Below, piece after piece: positions 11,006 through 21,311 of a DNA stretch of 40,621 nucleotides. The DNA comes from Lingula anatina (lineage: Eukaryota > Brachiopoda > Lingulata > Lingulida > Lingulidae), in NCBI RefSeq assembly GCF_001039355.2, contig NW_019774836.1, positions 361,941 to 402,561 on the forward strand, given 5' to 3'. The notes below the pieces were generated by a model. It was not told the origin of the DNA. It saw only the letters and a list, made by a program, of their open reading frames with translations, and made no database searches. The translations under genes and the position numbers were made by a program. The number at the start of each line of letters is the position of its first letter. Positions within the stretch are counted from its first letter, which is position 1.

Positions 11006-12782
11006 TACTAACACTGTGTATCCCATGTACATTTAAGCAACATCTTTATGAAGGCTGCAAATGAAGACAGAGTTGAAGTAGCCTACATAAAAGTTGATCC
11101 AAATAAAGCGAGTGAATTTTTTTCCGATTTCGATTTATTTCAATACTACCAATTTACATGTATCTCGTGTCAATATGGACAAATATGTTGGGTAGAAGTT
11201 TAGACAGGTTCCAAGGTACACTACTAGATAAAAAATAAATAAAACTAAATTTCAGACGTGGGACGACGGTCTTGCTGCAGGGGCGCAGTCCTGGGCTGAA
11301 GGATGCGGCTGGGGCCACAGCACAGTGGCTGACGGTGAGAATCTGTATACATCCTCCAACTATCCTGGGCCAACGGAGGCCGTAGACAGCTGGGACAGTG
11401 AAAAACAGTGGTTTTCCTTGTCCTCCAACTCCTGCAACCCTCCTCCTTTTGAAAGTTGTGGACATTATACACAGGTAAAAACATTCTGAAACAGGACTTG
11501 AAACACTTGAAACACGTTTGGGTTTGTCACCCTTGGTTGTCGTAATGTTTGGCATGTGTTACGTATCTTCCAGGACCGAGGAGAGAAGATTTTCACTAGA
11601 TTTGCAGAGATATATTTATTTTTGGTGTTGCACGCTCTAGAACCGTCTACAAACTGCCTTTTACACCGCAAAGGGTATTGAATGAAAAATTTGCAACGAA
11701 TGGCAGTGATTAACATATTCACATTTGCACACTTATTTGTATATCACACCGTAAAGTTTATAAATGTCATATTTAGACGACTTAAGTTCCCGCAAAATCA
11801 GAGAGTGTTTGGACAAAAGTAATAAATTGTCACACAATAGGCACAAGCGAGATAGCCCTTGCAAGACAACTGTGTTAACACCACGGGATATTTAAGCCTT
11901 AAAGGTAGCTAGGAAGTACAACAGCTGTTGAATGAACCAATTAAGGTTACATTTTCATTTTTCACTAGGATAAAGGATCAATCAGAGACTTAACTAGACA
12001 GACAGTGTGTTAGATGTGAAATATAATGCTTATTGTTTGTGAATGTATCAGCTGTAAAACTCAATACGATGTCATAATGGTGCCACACTGCGAAGTCGGA
12101 GCGACATCGCCACGTCGAAATGGCGCCGTATATTTGTTTGGTGGTATACAAGCACCGCCATTTTCTCCTACACTTACATGTAGCGATATTATTCAACATG
12201 ATGCGAACATATGGTGTTCTGATTTTTCTGCAAAGTTAAGAATGTTCCCATGACATTTGTTCTTTCATTAAGGTCGTGTGGGCTGATACTAGCAAAGTTG
12301 GCTGTGGTATAAAGAAGTGCACCAAGAATTCACCATTTGGCTCAGACTTTCCCACGTGGTATTATGTCGTCTGCAGATATTCACCCGCGTGAGTGTGAAT
12401 AAGCAGAATTTTTCTTTATTTTTCCTTTCTCTCTCTTTATCGAATGAAGCTTTATTACCAATCAATTGTTTTGATAATTCCAAATATTGACACGATGAAT
12501 GTAAAAACGATAATTTGTGAAGAACAAAAAAGTTCATATTACAGTGATATTGCCCAAAAAATCAACATGCTAAGGATTTAAAAATGCAGCGTTATATTAT
12601 CAATGAGGTATAGGTATACAAAACGTTTTTTTCTTGGCGGAGGTCTGCGTTCTCAAAGTGTTCTCCAGTTTTGCTATGTTTTATTTTTCAGAGGAAACTG
12701 GATGGGAACTAAACCATACATTGCAGGACCAAGCTGCTCCAAGTGCAACACCGGAGAGTGCAAGAACAACCTCTGTGGTTAG
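9331..12782 (+). CDS. CAP-superfamily (CRISP/SCP-like) secreted protein A, short form (5 exons, 200 aa)
   Basis: Exons are 9331-9382, 10805-10929, 11256-11474, 12273-12388 and 12692-12782; all are GT..AG and in phase. The N-terminus is a hydrophobic signal peptide, followed by LVKR (22-25), a likely dibasic processing site. The CAP domain spans about residues 34-170: HN at 42-43, GENLY, EKQW, GHYTQVVW (CAP1 signature, about 128-135) and WYYVVCRYSP (CAP2). The His/Glu pocket residues typical of CAP proteins are therefore present. The C-terminus (172-200) is a four-Cys CRISP hinge-like segment (CSKC..C..LC) that ends at TAG. CAP proteins are extracellular and occur in reproduction, immunity and venoms; which role applies here is unknown. 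The ion-channel-regulator domain of true CRISPs is absent. Remnants of the EGF/ShKT exons found in C and D follow at 12947-12985 and about 13233-13305. A possible polyadenylation signal is AATAAA at 13577-13582. Confidence 0.88.
10167..10202. repeat. (GA)n microsatellite
   Basis: Pure GA run in intron 1 of CAP gene A. Confidence 0.95.
10962..11002. repeat. (CA)n microsatellite
   Basis: CGCA units pass into CA units in intron 2 of gene A, about 35 bases after the donor of exon 2. Genes C and D have shorter CA-rich runs at the same place (from about 24568 and 32135), so the repeat is ancestral to the array. Confidence 0.9.
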
Positions 12783-12821
12783 GATTGTGTGGTTAGTTAT
12801 TGTTGGTACACAGCATTGGAC

Positions 12822-12823
12822 AG

Positions 12824-12879
<56 letters not shown>

Positions 12880-12892
12880 TACACATGCGCAC
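12822..12892. repeat. (CT)n(CA)n tract after exon 5 of gene A
   Basis: CT run followed by CA-rich sequence, about 40 bases after the stop codon. Equivalent tracts follow exon 5 in B (19956-20018), C (26676-26727) and D (34450-34494). Confidence 0.9.
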
Positions 12893-12946
12893 ACATACAC
12901 GTGCACATTTTCAGGTGTTATTTAAACTGTTTTTTCGTCATTACAA

Positions 12947-12985
12947 TAACCAAGGCCGCAAGTTCAGCAAAACCAGAAAAAAATG
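12947..12985 (+). pseudogene. Decayed exon 6 of CAP gene A
   Basis: This 39-base stretch aligns end to end with exon 6 of gene C (26894-26932), including the flanking TTACA. The acceptor AG has become AA, both cysteine codons are lost, and the donor is shifted. It therefore cannot be spliced as in C or D. The same relic occurs in gene B. Confidence 0.72.
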
Positions 12986-13181
12986 TGAGTATTTGGATTT
13001 TTTTTTAGAGATTCAGCCACGCAGTCAAGTTCAATCTGTTTTGTGTTTACTTACGAAAAAAAAAGGGGGGGGGGGGTCACCGTGCATCTATTATCTAATA
13101 GCCAGGTAATTATACATGTACATGTAGGTTATCATTCTCTCATGCCGGTCCAGCTATATCACTAACATATAGTGCTCTACC

Positions 13182-13182
<1 letters not shown>

Positions 13183-13224
<42 letters not shown>
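13183..13224. repeat. (AAT)n microsatellite
   Basis: Lies just upstream of the exon-8 relic of gene A. An equivalent run occurs at the same place in gene B (20280-20331), preceded by nearly the same 40 bases. Confidence 0.95.
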
Positions 13225-13232
13225 TTTTACAG

Positions 13233-13305
13233 GTGCACGTTAACATGCAGCAGGGAGGTAATCAAATATGGACACTAGCCGCAGTTATATTATTTGTGTC
13301 CATAG
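13233..13305 (+). pseudogene. Decayed exon 8 (ShKT end) of CAP gene A
   Basis: Follows an intact TTTTACAG acceptor. Its last ~35 bases align with the end of exon 8 in C and D: the cAGTTnT..TTTGTGTCC stretch, a stop triplet (TAG where D has TAA) and the following GGACGTTT. The upstream half of the ShKT-coding sequence is not recognisable and most cysteine codons are gone. It may persist as 3' UTR. Confidence 0.6.
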
Positions 13306-15020
13306 CTGGACGTTTCAGAGGCTATTCGGCATAAGAGAACTATATCAATCTTATATTCATATGTATTACGTGGTGATGGTACTTGCAAGGCACGAGGATG
13401 AAAATTGTATCAGATGACGTCGAGTACTCCTAACTCTTATATTAAACGATTTAAAAGGGACATTCCTTGATTATCGGATGTATTAACATTTGTGATGATT
13501 ACATGTATAACTTGTACTAGTACCTGTGTATTTTTGGCTGGTACCAACGAGGTACCATTAGACACCAATTTTGGGCAATAAAGCTAACCTGTTTTGAACA
13601 GTTCATCTGTACCCACGGCTGAAACCCCACTGCCAACCATTCACTCAGAATAAGACCTTTTTTTGCTGCTGTGTTAGTTACTTGATATATACAGCTTGGG
13701 TTTGCTTTTTCTCTTTGGATGATATAAGAAAAAAGAACTGACAATAAAACTTGACTCAAACGGTCAAATGAACTATCAATGTTATGCTGTTACAATTCAT
13801 ACATTGGTTATTTTAATAAGACCACTAGATGCCGTAGAGGCTGCACTGAGTTTTCAACAATTTTCAAAGTTAGCTGCGCTAAATGTTTTGGCATTTAAAA
13901 CATAAGGATGTTGTAATGATTTAAATATTCATTACAAAATATTATTTCAATTTTCTGAAGTTTGATTCCTAAAACAGAAACGAATAAAAACCTTACTTTC
14001 TTGAAGCGGTTTACATCTTTGTTCATTTTGTTTTAATTTTCATTTTATATTATTCAAACAAGGAGAACATTATGGATTTACTTTTTTATCATTTGGAATC
14101 TTATGTGAAAACAAGCAAACTATGGTGTTACTTTTGAGCCTTAGCTCCGTGTCAGATGCAATCAATCCAAAAAAAAACAAACAAACAAAAAAAAAAAAAC
14201 GAAATTTCACGCAACAAATAAAAATGTCTACGATTCAAGGCCACCATACAAAACCCTGTGTTTTGTTCAGTGTGAAAACGAGACCATTCCCTTCTGTGCA
14301 GTGCGTGTGCTGTGCATGTGTGGATGACAGGCTTCGTTCTTATTGATTGGCAAGCCACTGAAAATTAAAACTTTCTAATTGAAGATGCATAAACTGCCAA
14401 ACCCAAGTTCACAAAGAACAATGGCTCGTGAATAGGCAAAACAGAAGTAAATTAATAATTCCTTTAAAGTTTTACCGTTTGGAGACAGGTGATTGCTGCT
14501 CACTGCTGCTGATTCATCAATAAATGTGCCGCAGCTGTTACATAAATCTATTACCTTGCCCGTATGTTCATTAACTACTGGTTGAAAAGCTTACGTTATT
14601 TTTCCTACATAAACTCATGAATATTTCACACTCTATATTTGTGCTTTAACAATTGATTGATGTTTGAGTGCACATTAAACTTTTTGGCTTTATTGATCAA
14701 AAAGTATGTCATTGAGTAATACAAATATCCAGTCTTCTATTGTGAGATATGCTGACTAATTTATTATAACATCAAATCTGACTTAAGATATCAGCCAAAA
14801 GAAAAGAACACATCAAGAAAACCATATCAACAGTTTGTTGTCAGTATTAACTTTAAGCATATATACATGTATTAAAGATTATGTTTATCTCCGGATCAGT
14901 GATATGCAACACAGTAAAATGGCATATTACAGTAAATCGTAAAAAAGTATGACATCCAGCAGCCGCTTGCAGAGCCCTCACCCTGCGTGTCATATCCTCT
15001 GACAAGTTTCTCATTTTCTG

Positions 15021-15207
15021 TTTAGACCACGGTGGAAGTGAAGTACAAAAGACCCAGACGTGGTGTAACTCGCATAACCGCACGTCTCGCATGAATGCGT
15101 TATAACCCGCTAATGGACCCGTGGTCTAAATAAGATCCCTCGTCAGCGAGGGTTATGTAACATCCACTCGTACTACGCATTCGTGTATGCCACATAACCC
15201 TCGCTGA
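15021..15207. mobile_element. Nested foldback / hairpin element
   Basis: Two inverted repeats follow one another. A 12-bp arm TTTAGACCACGG (15021-15032) pairs with 15119-15130. A perfect 16-bp arm, TCAGCGAGGGTTATGT (15143-15158), pairs with 15192-15207 across a 33-base loop. The element is CG-rich and lies about 80 bases upstream of the promoter module of gene B. It looks like a small non-autonomous mobile element; a cis-regulatory structure is an alternative. Confidence 0.55.
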
Positions 15208-15284
15208 CTCGGGGTCTGTCTATTACATATAGAGTCGCTTAATTGCCCTTTCAGCTAGTGTCTCTGCATATCGGGTAAATTTCC

Positions 15285-15365
15285 ATTGGTAGATCCGGGT
15301 GACGTCATAGGCAACGTCAAGTGAAAGAGCGTCTAAATACTATGACCGTTGTTGCGCGTATTAAA
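15285..15365 (+). promoter_or_regulatory. Promoter of CAP gene B: inverted CCAAT, CRE, TATA-like box
   Basis: ATTGG (15285-15289, inverted CCAAT, NF-Y type) is followed after exactly 10 bases by the palindromic CRE TGACGTCA (15300-15307). TATTAAA (15359-15365) lies 71 bases before the ATG, the TATA spacing of the sister genes. The CCAAT-10 bp-CRE spacing is the same as in C and D. Confidence 0.6.
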
Positions 15366-15429
15366 GGCAAGTTAAAGTCTATATTTGCACACTGTGGTGA
15401 AGCAGCTCAGAGTAATTGTTCAGGAAAAG

Positions 15430-18400
15430 ATGCTGACTTTAAAACTCTTGGTTCTGACTATTGTAGCTTTTTTGCCTGAACAGGGTAAGTAACAGATTAC
15501 CTATGTTTTGCAAAATGTTGTAATTTGAACAAATGCATGAGAGAATTTGAAGCTGACAGTTTTACCAAAACACATCGACATCTTGAATATGCACAGGAAT
15601 TGCGGCGTATGCAAAAATACTCGGAAGTTTCACACGCGATCGATACACGTACTTGTACAAGATATTGGTTTAAATTTCATATAAGTCAGATCATTTGTTC
15701 TTAAATCCACTAGAATCGTACTGGTTGGTATAATATTATGCTCAGACAAAGTAAGGTCATTGCAGATGAAGCCGACTTTAGTTTGAAAGTGCCTTTTCCG
15801 GCTTCATGATGTTTCATAATTACGCGTCCCAGAGAAGAGATAATTTCAGCAACCTTTGAAGTCTCAGTCGGGCATATCATAGTCATACTAGTTCCAGGAA
15901 ACAACAGCTATGGACTGTGACAGGTCAGGTATAGAGACAGGTACAGCGTGATTGCTCACAGTCGTTCATGATTCTCCATAACGTGCTTGACAATCTTACC
16001 CAGTTTCAAGTGTATATTCATATCTTGCTATGGGTTTTTCAGTATCATTTGAAATAATTGTTGTAGTGAGGAATGACAACTGTCTAAAGCTTTCAAGCGT
16101 TTATTCACCGACTCCATTTTTCATACAATTTTAAAAGTATTTATACTCTATTTCTCCGTACAGATCATGTATTCACTATTTTTTACCATAGTCTTTGCGT
16201 GATTACAAGGAATTTCTCACGTTGCAAACCACGATGCAACATTTCCTTATTAGGTAATTTCTAAGATTTGTTTTCAATTAAAATATTTAAAATATTATTT
16301 GAATTACTCATGCTTAGACCATATCCATCCTTAGGTTGCATGTATTTAACACGTGTCAGAAACTTGCCATTCTATTGAGAAATTGACCAATTAAATTATA
16401 CTATATGTGACTTTGACATGTTCCATCTTTTTCTACCATAAAAACATTTTCTACACTTATTGACTCTTAAAAATTAACTTTCACTCAATAAATCACTATC
16501 CTTTTACTCATTTGATTCACATATTTTTTGTTTGTTTACTTCATACACGGAACATGATAATTATGATATTATAAGTCCATTATGTACACTTGTACCGTAC
16601 TACTAAGGAATAGTCTTTCATTTTGGTCATCCTTGCACACCTAGTTGATGAAGGTCATTTACGCTTATTTCAAGCTTTTGAATTACTGTTCAAATAACCA
16701 AACTATATGTACAACATGTAGCTTTCCACAACTTCGTATTTATTCATCTATGTACTTCCTTATGTCTCGAGACTCTTTTTTTTTCGATTTTTTCTCTTTT
16801 CCAATCCGAAGCAAAAAAAAAGCGATAACAAATGGAAATACATCTATCGAAATACAAAAGGTATTATGCATACGGCTCATTATTATTTAAGACTTTAACT
16901 CTAAGGAATTTTTCTTTTTTTATTTTGAAAGCATTTGTCGTGGTCCACAACAGAGAAGGTGGATTGACGGAAGCTGAAAAACAGCAGATGCTAGACCGTC
17001 ACAATTTGAAGCGGAGTTCAGTCAGCCCATCCGCTGCTTCGATGACTAGATTGGTATTATATTTAAAATGTTGTTTTGACTCCTTGAAGTTACCAGTTGA
17101 TCCACTAGAGCGAATATTGATTTAGCTTTTACCATTCAACTGGACGTATTTTCACAAGTTTCGATATAAGTTATGCTTCTGTTCACAAAAAGTGTGGTAG
17201 GAATATAGTGAACAATTAGATTGTTTAAGTCAGCGTGTACCACTTTATACAAAAAAAAAAAAATGTATAAAGTTGTATAAAGTTGATAAGATCAACGAGA
17301 AGCAATCCATGCACTTAGAATATGTTTTAAGTCCTTTTATTTGTACCTTTAAAATCGACGTGATGTCCAGAGGGCTGATTATTCAGAGGCCTAGTACAGT
17401 ACAAGTAAATTCTAGTAAGCTAGTGGGAATAGTAAACACACACATATATACACACACCTGCGCACAGAGAGAGAGAGAGAGAGAGAGAGAAAAGAGAGAG
17501 AGAAGAGTCTTTTACACGTTAAATCAGGCTGATGGTATAAGAAGACTGAACTGGTCGGACTAATACCATGCCAAATAAAAAAATTAAAAATTTTTTATGG
17601 ATTAGCTATGTTTCTCTTTTTATGAAATGGACATGGTCGTTCAAATAATTTGACTTCAACCGACTTAAAGTTAAGACTAGTTTTCGAACTGTACATGTAG
17701 ATCTTTTTATGAAACAGGTTAAAAGTAATTCTAATAATGTTTTATCAGATATGGGACGACAGACTAGCTGCAGGGGCGCAGACTTGGGCAGAGGGCTGTA
17801 AACTCGCCCACAGAATAGGGAATTACGGTGAGAATTTGTATGTCTCCACCAATCCTCCTGAACCAACGGACGCCGTGGACGGCTGGGACGAGGAGAAAAA
17901 GTGGTACGATTTGTCCTCGAACTCCTGCAACGACGGTGAAATGTGTGGACATTACACTCAAGTAAGGGACAAAGAAAATAATTTTACCCCAAAATCTCGT
18001 AGCTGTCTACAAAATCGTGTTTAAATCCACAAAGGGTAATAAATGAAAACCCGCAGTTGAATTGCGAACGATCACTGTTTTATAGCTATAATTCACATTT
18101 GTACATTATTTTCATTCTATATAATGCATGCATAATGATAAATTATATTTACATGTAACTACAATAAATGAATAATAAAAATAATAATTATAATAATAAT
18201 AATAAAGAGCGTAAAACATGTTAAGTGCACACACTTATCTTACACATGGCCCTCTGTACGTTACTTTTGGTTTTTTAAAAACAATATTTTAAAAGTATCC
18301 AAGTCTTTGGAGATTTTTTGATTTCAGAGTGTAGGCAGTTCCATCTTTTAATCGAGGTCCATATTGGGCCTTTAGTTAGTATGTCTTTATGTCTGCCAAC

Positions 18401-19926
18401 AAGATATTTCCCTTATTATTTGATCGGGTGTTTCGACTGTAGTGTCCATGGTTGCAATTCCCAGTAAGTCTTTGATGTATTTAGGTGAGAGTCCATATAA
18501 ATATTTAAAATCTAATCTGGCTTTCTTAAATTCTATCCGTTCATAAATTGTTTGTCATTTTAGTTTTTTGAATAGTGAATCCTTTATTTAGACGACTTAA
18601 ATAAAACCTTTCGAAATTACAGAGCGTTTAGATTAGATATTTCACTTGTCACCTTAAAAATTAAGTTGCCGAGATCCTCTTTGCAAGCCACCATCGTACT
18701 TGTGCTGAGGTACTTGAGACCGGGTCAAGTTAGCCCAGTAAGACACGTACATGTACTTTAGGTCTTGTATACCCAACTGGGAATGAGTTAAAGCAACAAA
18801 ACCGGTTTTAAAGCAAGGGCCAAGAACTTAGCTACATGTACATATGCAACGCCATTTTGTAATGAATGATAACGAATTATTAACTCTTGTTTTTAAAGAA
18901 ATTAATAATTTCAATCGTAATCTTGTATTTACTAACCCCTTGACTTGGTTCTAACGGCACATTCACAATTACTAGTATCAAGTATACAGATCTCCTGGTG
19001 TGAAACCTCATGTTACCAATTTAGACTTTTTTATGACCATGGTTTTTTGACATTGTTGGATACGGTCACTTAACAAGACAATGTGATCATTTTTTTACCT
19101 CGTAGTTGCTTTTTCAGAAATTGACGAGGGGCCAACTTACCCCGGGGTCCTACTGGCCCCGGTCTCCCTATATTTGGGAGATATGCTAGAGGTGAAATCT
19201 ATGATTCATGCACCTATCGGTGTGTGAATGTAAATAATAAGTTATATAACTTAACACAAGTTCATGATGACATCATATTGCGGTAGCAGGGCGACATAGT
19301 GACGTCGAAATATCGTCATATATTTGCTTGGTGGTGCGCTAGCAATATTCTATAACATTATATGAACAGATAGTACTAGTGTTAAAAAGTTAACCAGTGA
19401 AAGAATCCTGAAAGATATGTTCTTTCATTAAGGTCGTGTGGGCCACTACCCGGCAAGTTGGCTGTGGTATAAATATGTGCACTAATGGGGCAATATTTGG
19501 CACATGGTATTATATCGTCTGCAGATATTGGCCCCAGTAAGTATGAATACGCAGAATTCTTCTTCAGTTCTTACTTTCTTTTTTCTTGTCGAATGGACTG
19601 TTGTTAAACATGGTTTGTTTTGAGAAAACTCGAAGAATGGCCATAAAACATGTACATGTAGGAGCGTTCTAAAAATGAATATAAGATGTATTACAATGAT
19701 ATTGCCTAAAAACCAACATGCCAAGGATTTAAAAAAGCAGGGTCAGATAAGGAATGAAGTATACAATACGGTTGTCCTTGGCGGAGGTCTGCATTCTCGA
19801 AGTGTTCTCCAGTTTTGCTATGTTTTATTTTCCAGAGGAAACTGGATGGGAACTAAACCATACATTGCAGGACCAAGCTGCTCCAAGTGCAAGACCGGAG
19901 CGTGCAAGAACAACCTCTGTGGTTAG
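15430..19926 (+). CDS. CAP-superfamily secreted protein B, short form (5 exons, 194 aa)
   Basis: Exons are 15430-15484, 16932-17053, 17749-17961, 19433-19536 and 19836-19926. All splice sites are GT..AG and the phases match gene A. Exon 1 gives a signal peptide (MLTLKLLVLTIVAFLPEQ). The mature start reads HNREGG where A, C and D have VKRGDNG, so the dibasic site is missing. The CAP domain shows HNLKR, YGENLY, EEKKWY, GHYTQVVW and WYYIVCRYWP. The last exon is a four-Cys hinge differing from A by only two residues, although exons 3 and 4 are far more different. Relics of exon 6 (with an in-frame TAA) and of exon 8 follow the stop. Intron 3 carries a retrotransposon fragment that gene A lacks. 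A possible polyadenylation signal is AATAAA at 20932-20937. Function is unknown beyond the CAP family's extracellular roles. Confidence 0.87.
17466..17506. repeat. (GA)n tract
   Basis: GA-rich run in intron 2 of gene B after a short CA-rich stretch. Confidence 0.9.
18330..18560 (-). mobile_element. Fragment of a non-LTR retrotransposon reverse transcriptase (C-terminal part)
   Basis: Read on the minus strand from about 18545, one frame gives RIEFKKARLDFKYLYGLSP followed by KYIKDLL. This matches the widespread LINE ORF2 pattern in which an R-I-x-F-K helix precedes a K-x-L-x-G-x-x-P-x-Y-[IL]-x-x-L-L segment near the C-terminus. The frame is soon broken by stops, and no catalytic domain or endonuclease is present. 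It lies in intron 3 of gene B, between stretches alignable to intron 3 of gene A (around 11770 and 18588), so the insertion followed the A/B split. Confidence 0.55.
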
Positions 19927-19954
19927 GATTGTGAGGTCAGTTATTCTTGGACAG

Positions 19955-19955
<1 letters not shown>

Positions 19956-19990
<35 letters not shown>

Positions 19991-20018
19991 TGCACTCACA
20001 CACACACACACACACACG
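19956..20018. repeat. (CT)n(CA)n tract after exon 5 of gene B
   Basis: Same relative position as in genes A, C and D. Confidence 0.9.
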
Positions 20019-20066
20019 TGTGAATTTTCAGGTGTTATTTCAAAATGCTTTTTTTCGTTTTTACAA

Positions 20067-20105
20067 TAACCAAGGCGTAATGTCCAGCCAAACCAGAAAA
20101 ACGTG
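20067..20105 (+). pseudogene. Decayed exon 6 of CAP gene B
   Basis: A 39-base remnant matching exon 6 of C and D, and the relic in A, with the flanks TTACAA (acceptor AG lost) and GTGGTGATT (donor weakened). The frame inherited from exon 5 meets a TAA after four codons. The cysteine codons are not kept. Confidence 0.72.
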
Positions 20106-20279
20106 GTGATTTCTTGGATTGTTATCACCGAGCGTTATTTCTATCGATGCTTTTAGAGGTTCAGCCATGCAATGAAGTTCAATTTAAATTCAACTTCAGA
20201 AAAAAAGGGGGGACGCTGTGCCTCTGTTATCTATTATACCGGTCCAGCTATATCACTAACATATACTGCTCTACCTTAC

Positions 20280-20331
<52 letters not shown>
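20280..20331. repeat. (AAT)n microsatellite
   Basis: About 17 AAT units at the position equivalent to 13183-13224 in gene A. Confidence 0.95.
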
Positions 20332-20339
20332 TTTTACAG

Positions 20340-20411
20340 GTGCTCGGAAACATGTAGCAGAGGTAATCAAATGTGGACACTGCAGAGTTGTTTTCTCTGT
20401 GTCCACAACTG
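20340..20411 (+). pseudogene. Decayed exon 8 (ShKT end) of CAP gene B
   Basis: Follows an intact TTTTACAG. The tail GAGTTGTTTTCTCTGTGTCC aligns with the final ShKT codons of gene C. The stop triplet has changed to CAA, and the following GGGACGTTTCAGAGGC matches the A relic. It is not a functional ShKT exon. Confidence 0.58.
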
Positions 20412-21311
20412 CGGGACGTTTCAGAGGCTATTCGGCATAAGAGATCTATATCAATCTTATATTTATATCTATAACGTGGTGACGGTGCTTGCAAGGCATG
20501 GGATAGGATGTCGTATAAGATGTTGCCAGGTACTTCCGAAACTTTATTAAATCATCGAACATAATCTTCATTAATTGTCAGATGAATTGTTATTTGGGAT
20601 GAAAACATGTTGCCTCTGACCTTTATGGCGCTGCTAACTTATATCAAAGTTTAGCTCATTTAAAGAGTACAACAAAATATAGCAAGTTTTGGGTCAATAT
20701 AACTATAACGTGTGTTGAGCAGTTCATATGTATCTTCAGCGCTAAGCAATTATTTATTCAGAATAAGTAATAATGCATTTTGTTGTTTGGTATGGTTCTT
20801 AATATTATACACATACTGGACAATAGAAGTGTTACCCCCCTGAATCAGAGAAATCAAAGTTATAATGCCTGGTTTACTTATAATTAATTGTATTGTTGGT
20901 CTTTTTGTGAAATTTGATATTAATAAAATGATACCAGGGGCACATCATTCCACAGTCATTTATCTCCAGCAAAGTATTGGTTCAGTAGGAGTGACACTTC
21001 TATTGTCCAGTGTATGTATTAGGATTTGCTCTGTTTTCTGTATTTGAATGAATCAAGAATCAAAAACTGACATTCGAATCTGAGTCGAGACTCAAACGTG
21101 GCTCAAAGTCCAATGAACTTTCAGCGCTAAGCTATTACAATCCATAATTTAATTATTTTGATAAAAACCGACGGATGCCGTAAAGACAGTTTTCACTTTT
21201 CAACAATGTTTAAGTAAATTGCCTTGTAAAGTCATCTGCTTGACATGTGAAAAATTATAGAATACTGTTATGATTTCAATGATAATAAACAAACAAACAA
21301 AAAATTCAATG

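Larger units (their letters stand above)
12783..15284. other. Spacer between CAP genes A and B
   Basis: Begins with a (CT)n(CA)n tract, then relics of exons 6 and 8, an (AAT)n run, and a diverged copy of the array spacer unit (about 13980-14700). The unit is recognisable from the AATAAAAACCTTACT motif and the GCTGCTGATTCATC motif. A foldback element sits at 15021-15207. No intact gene is visible. Confidence 0.65.
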
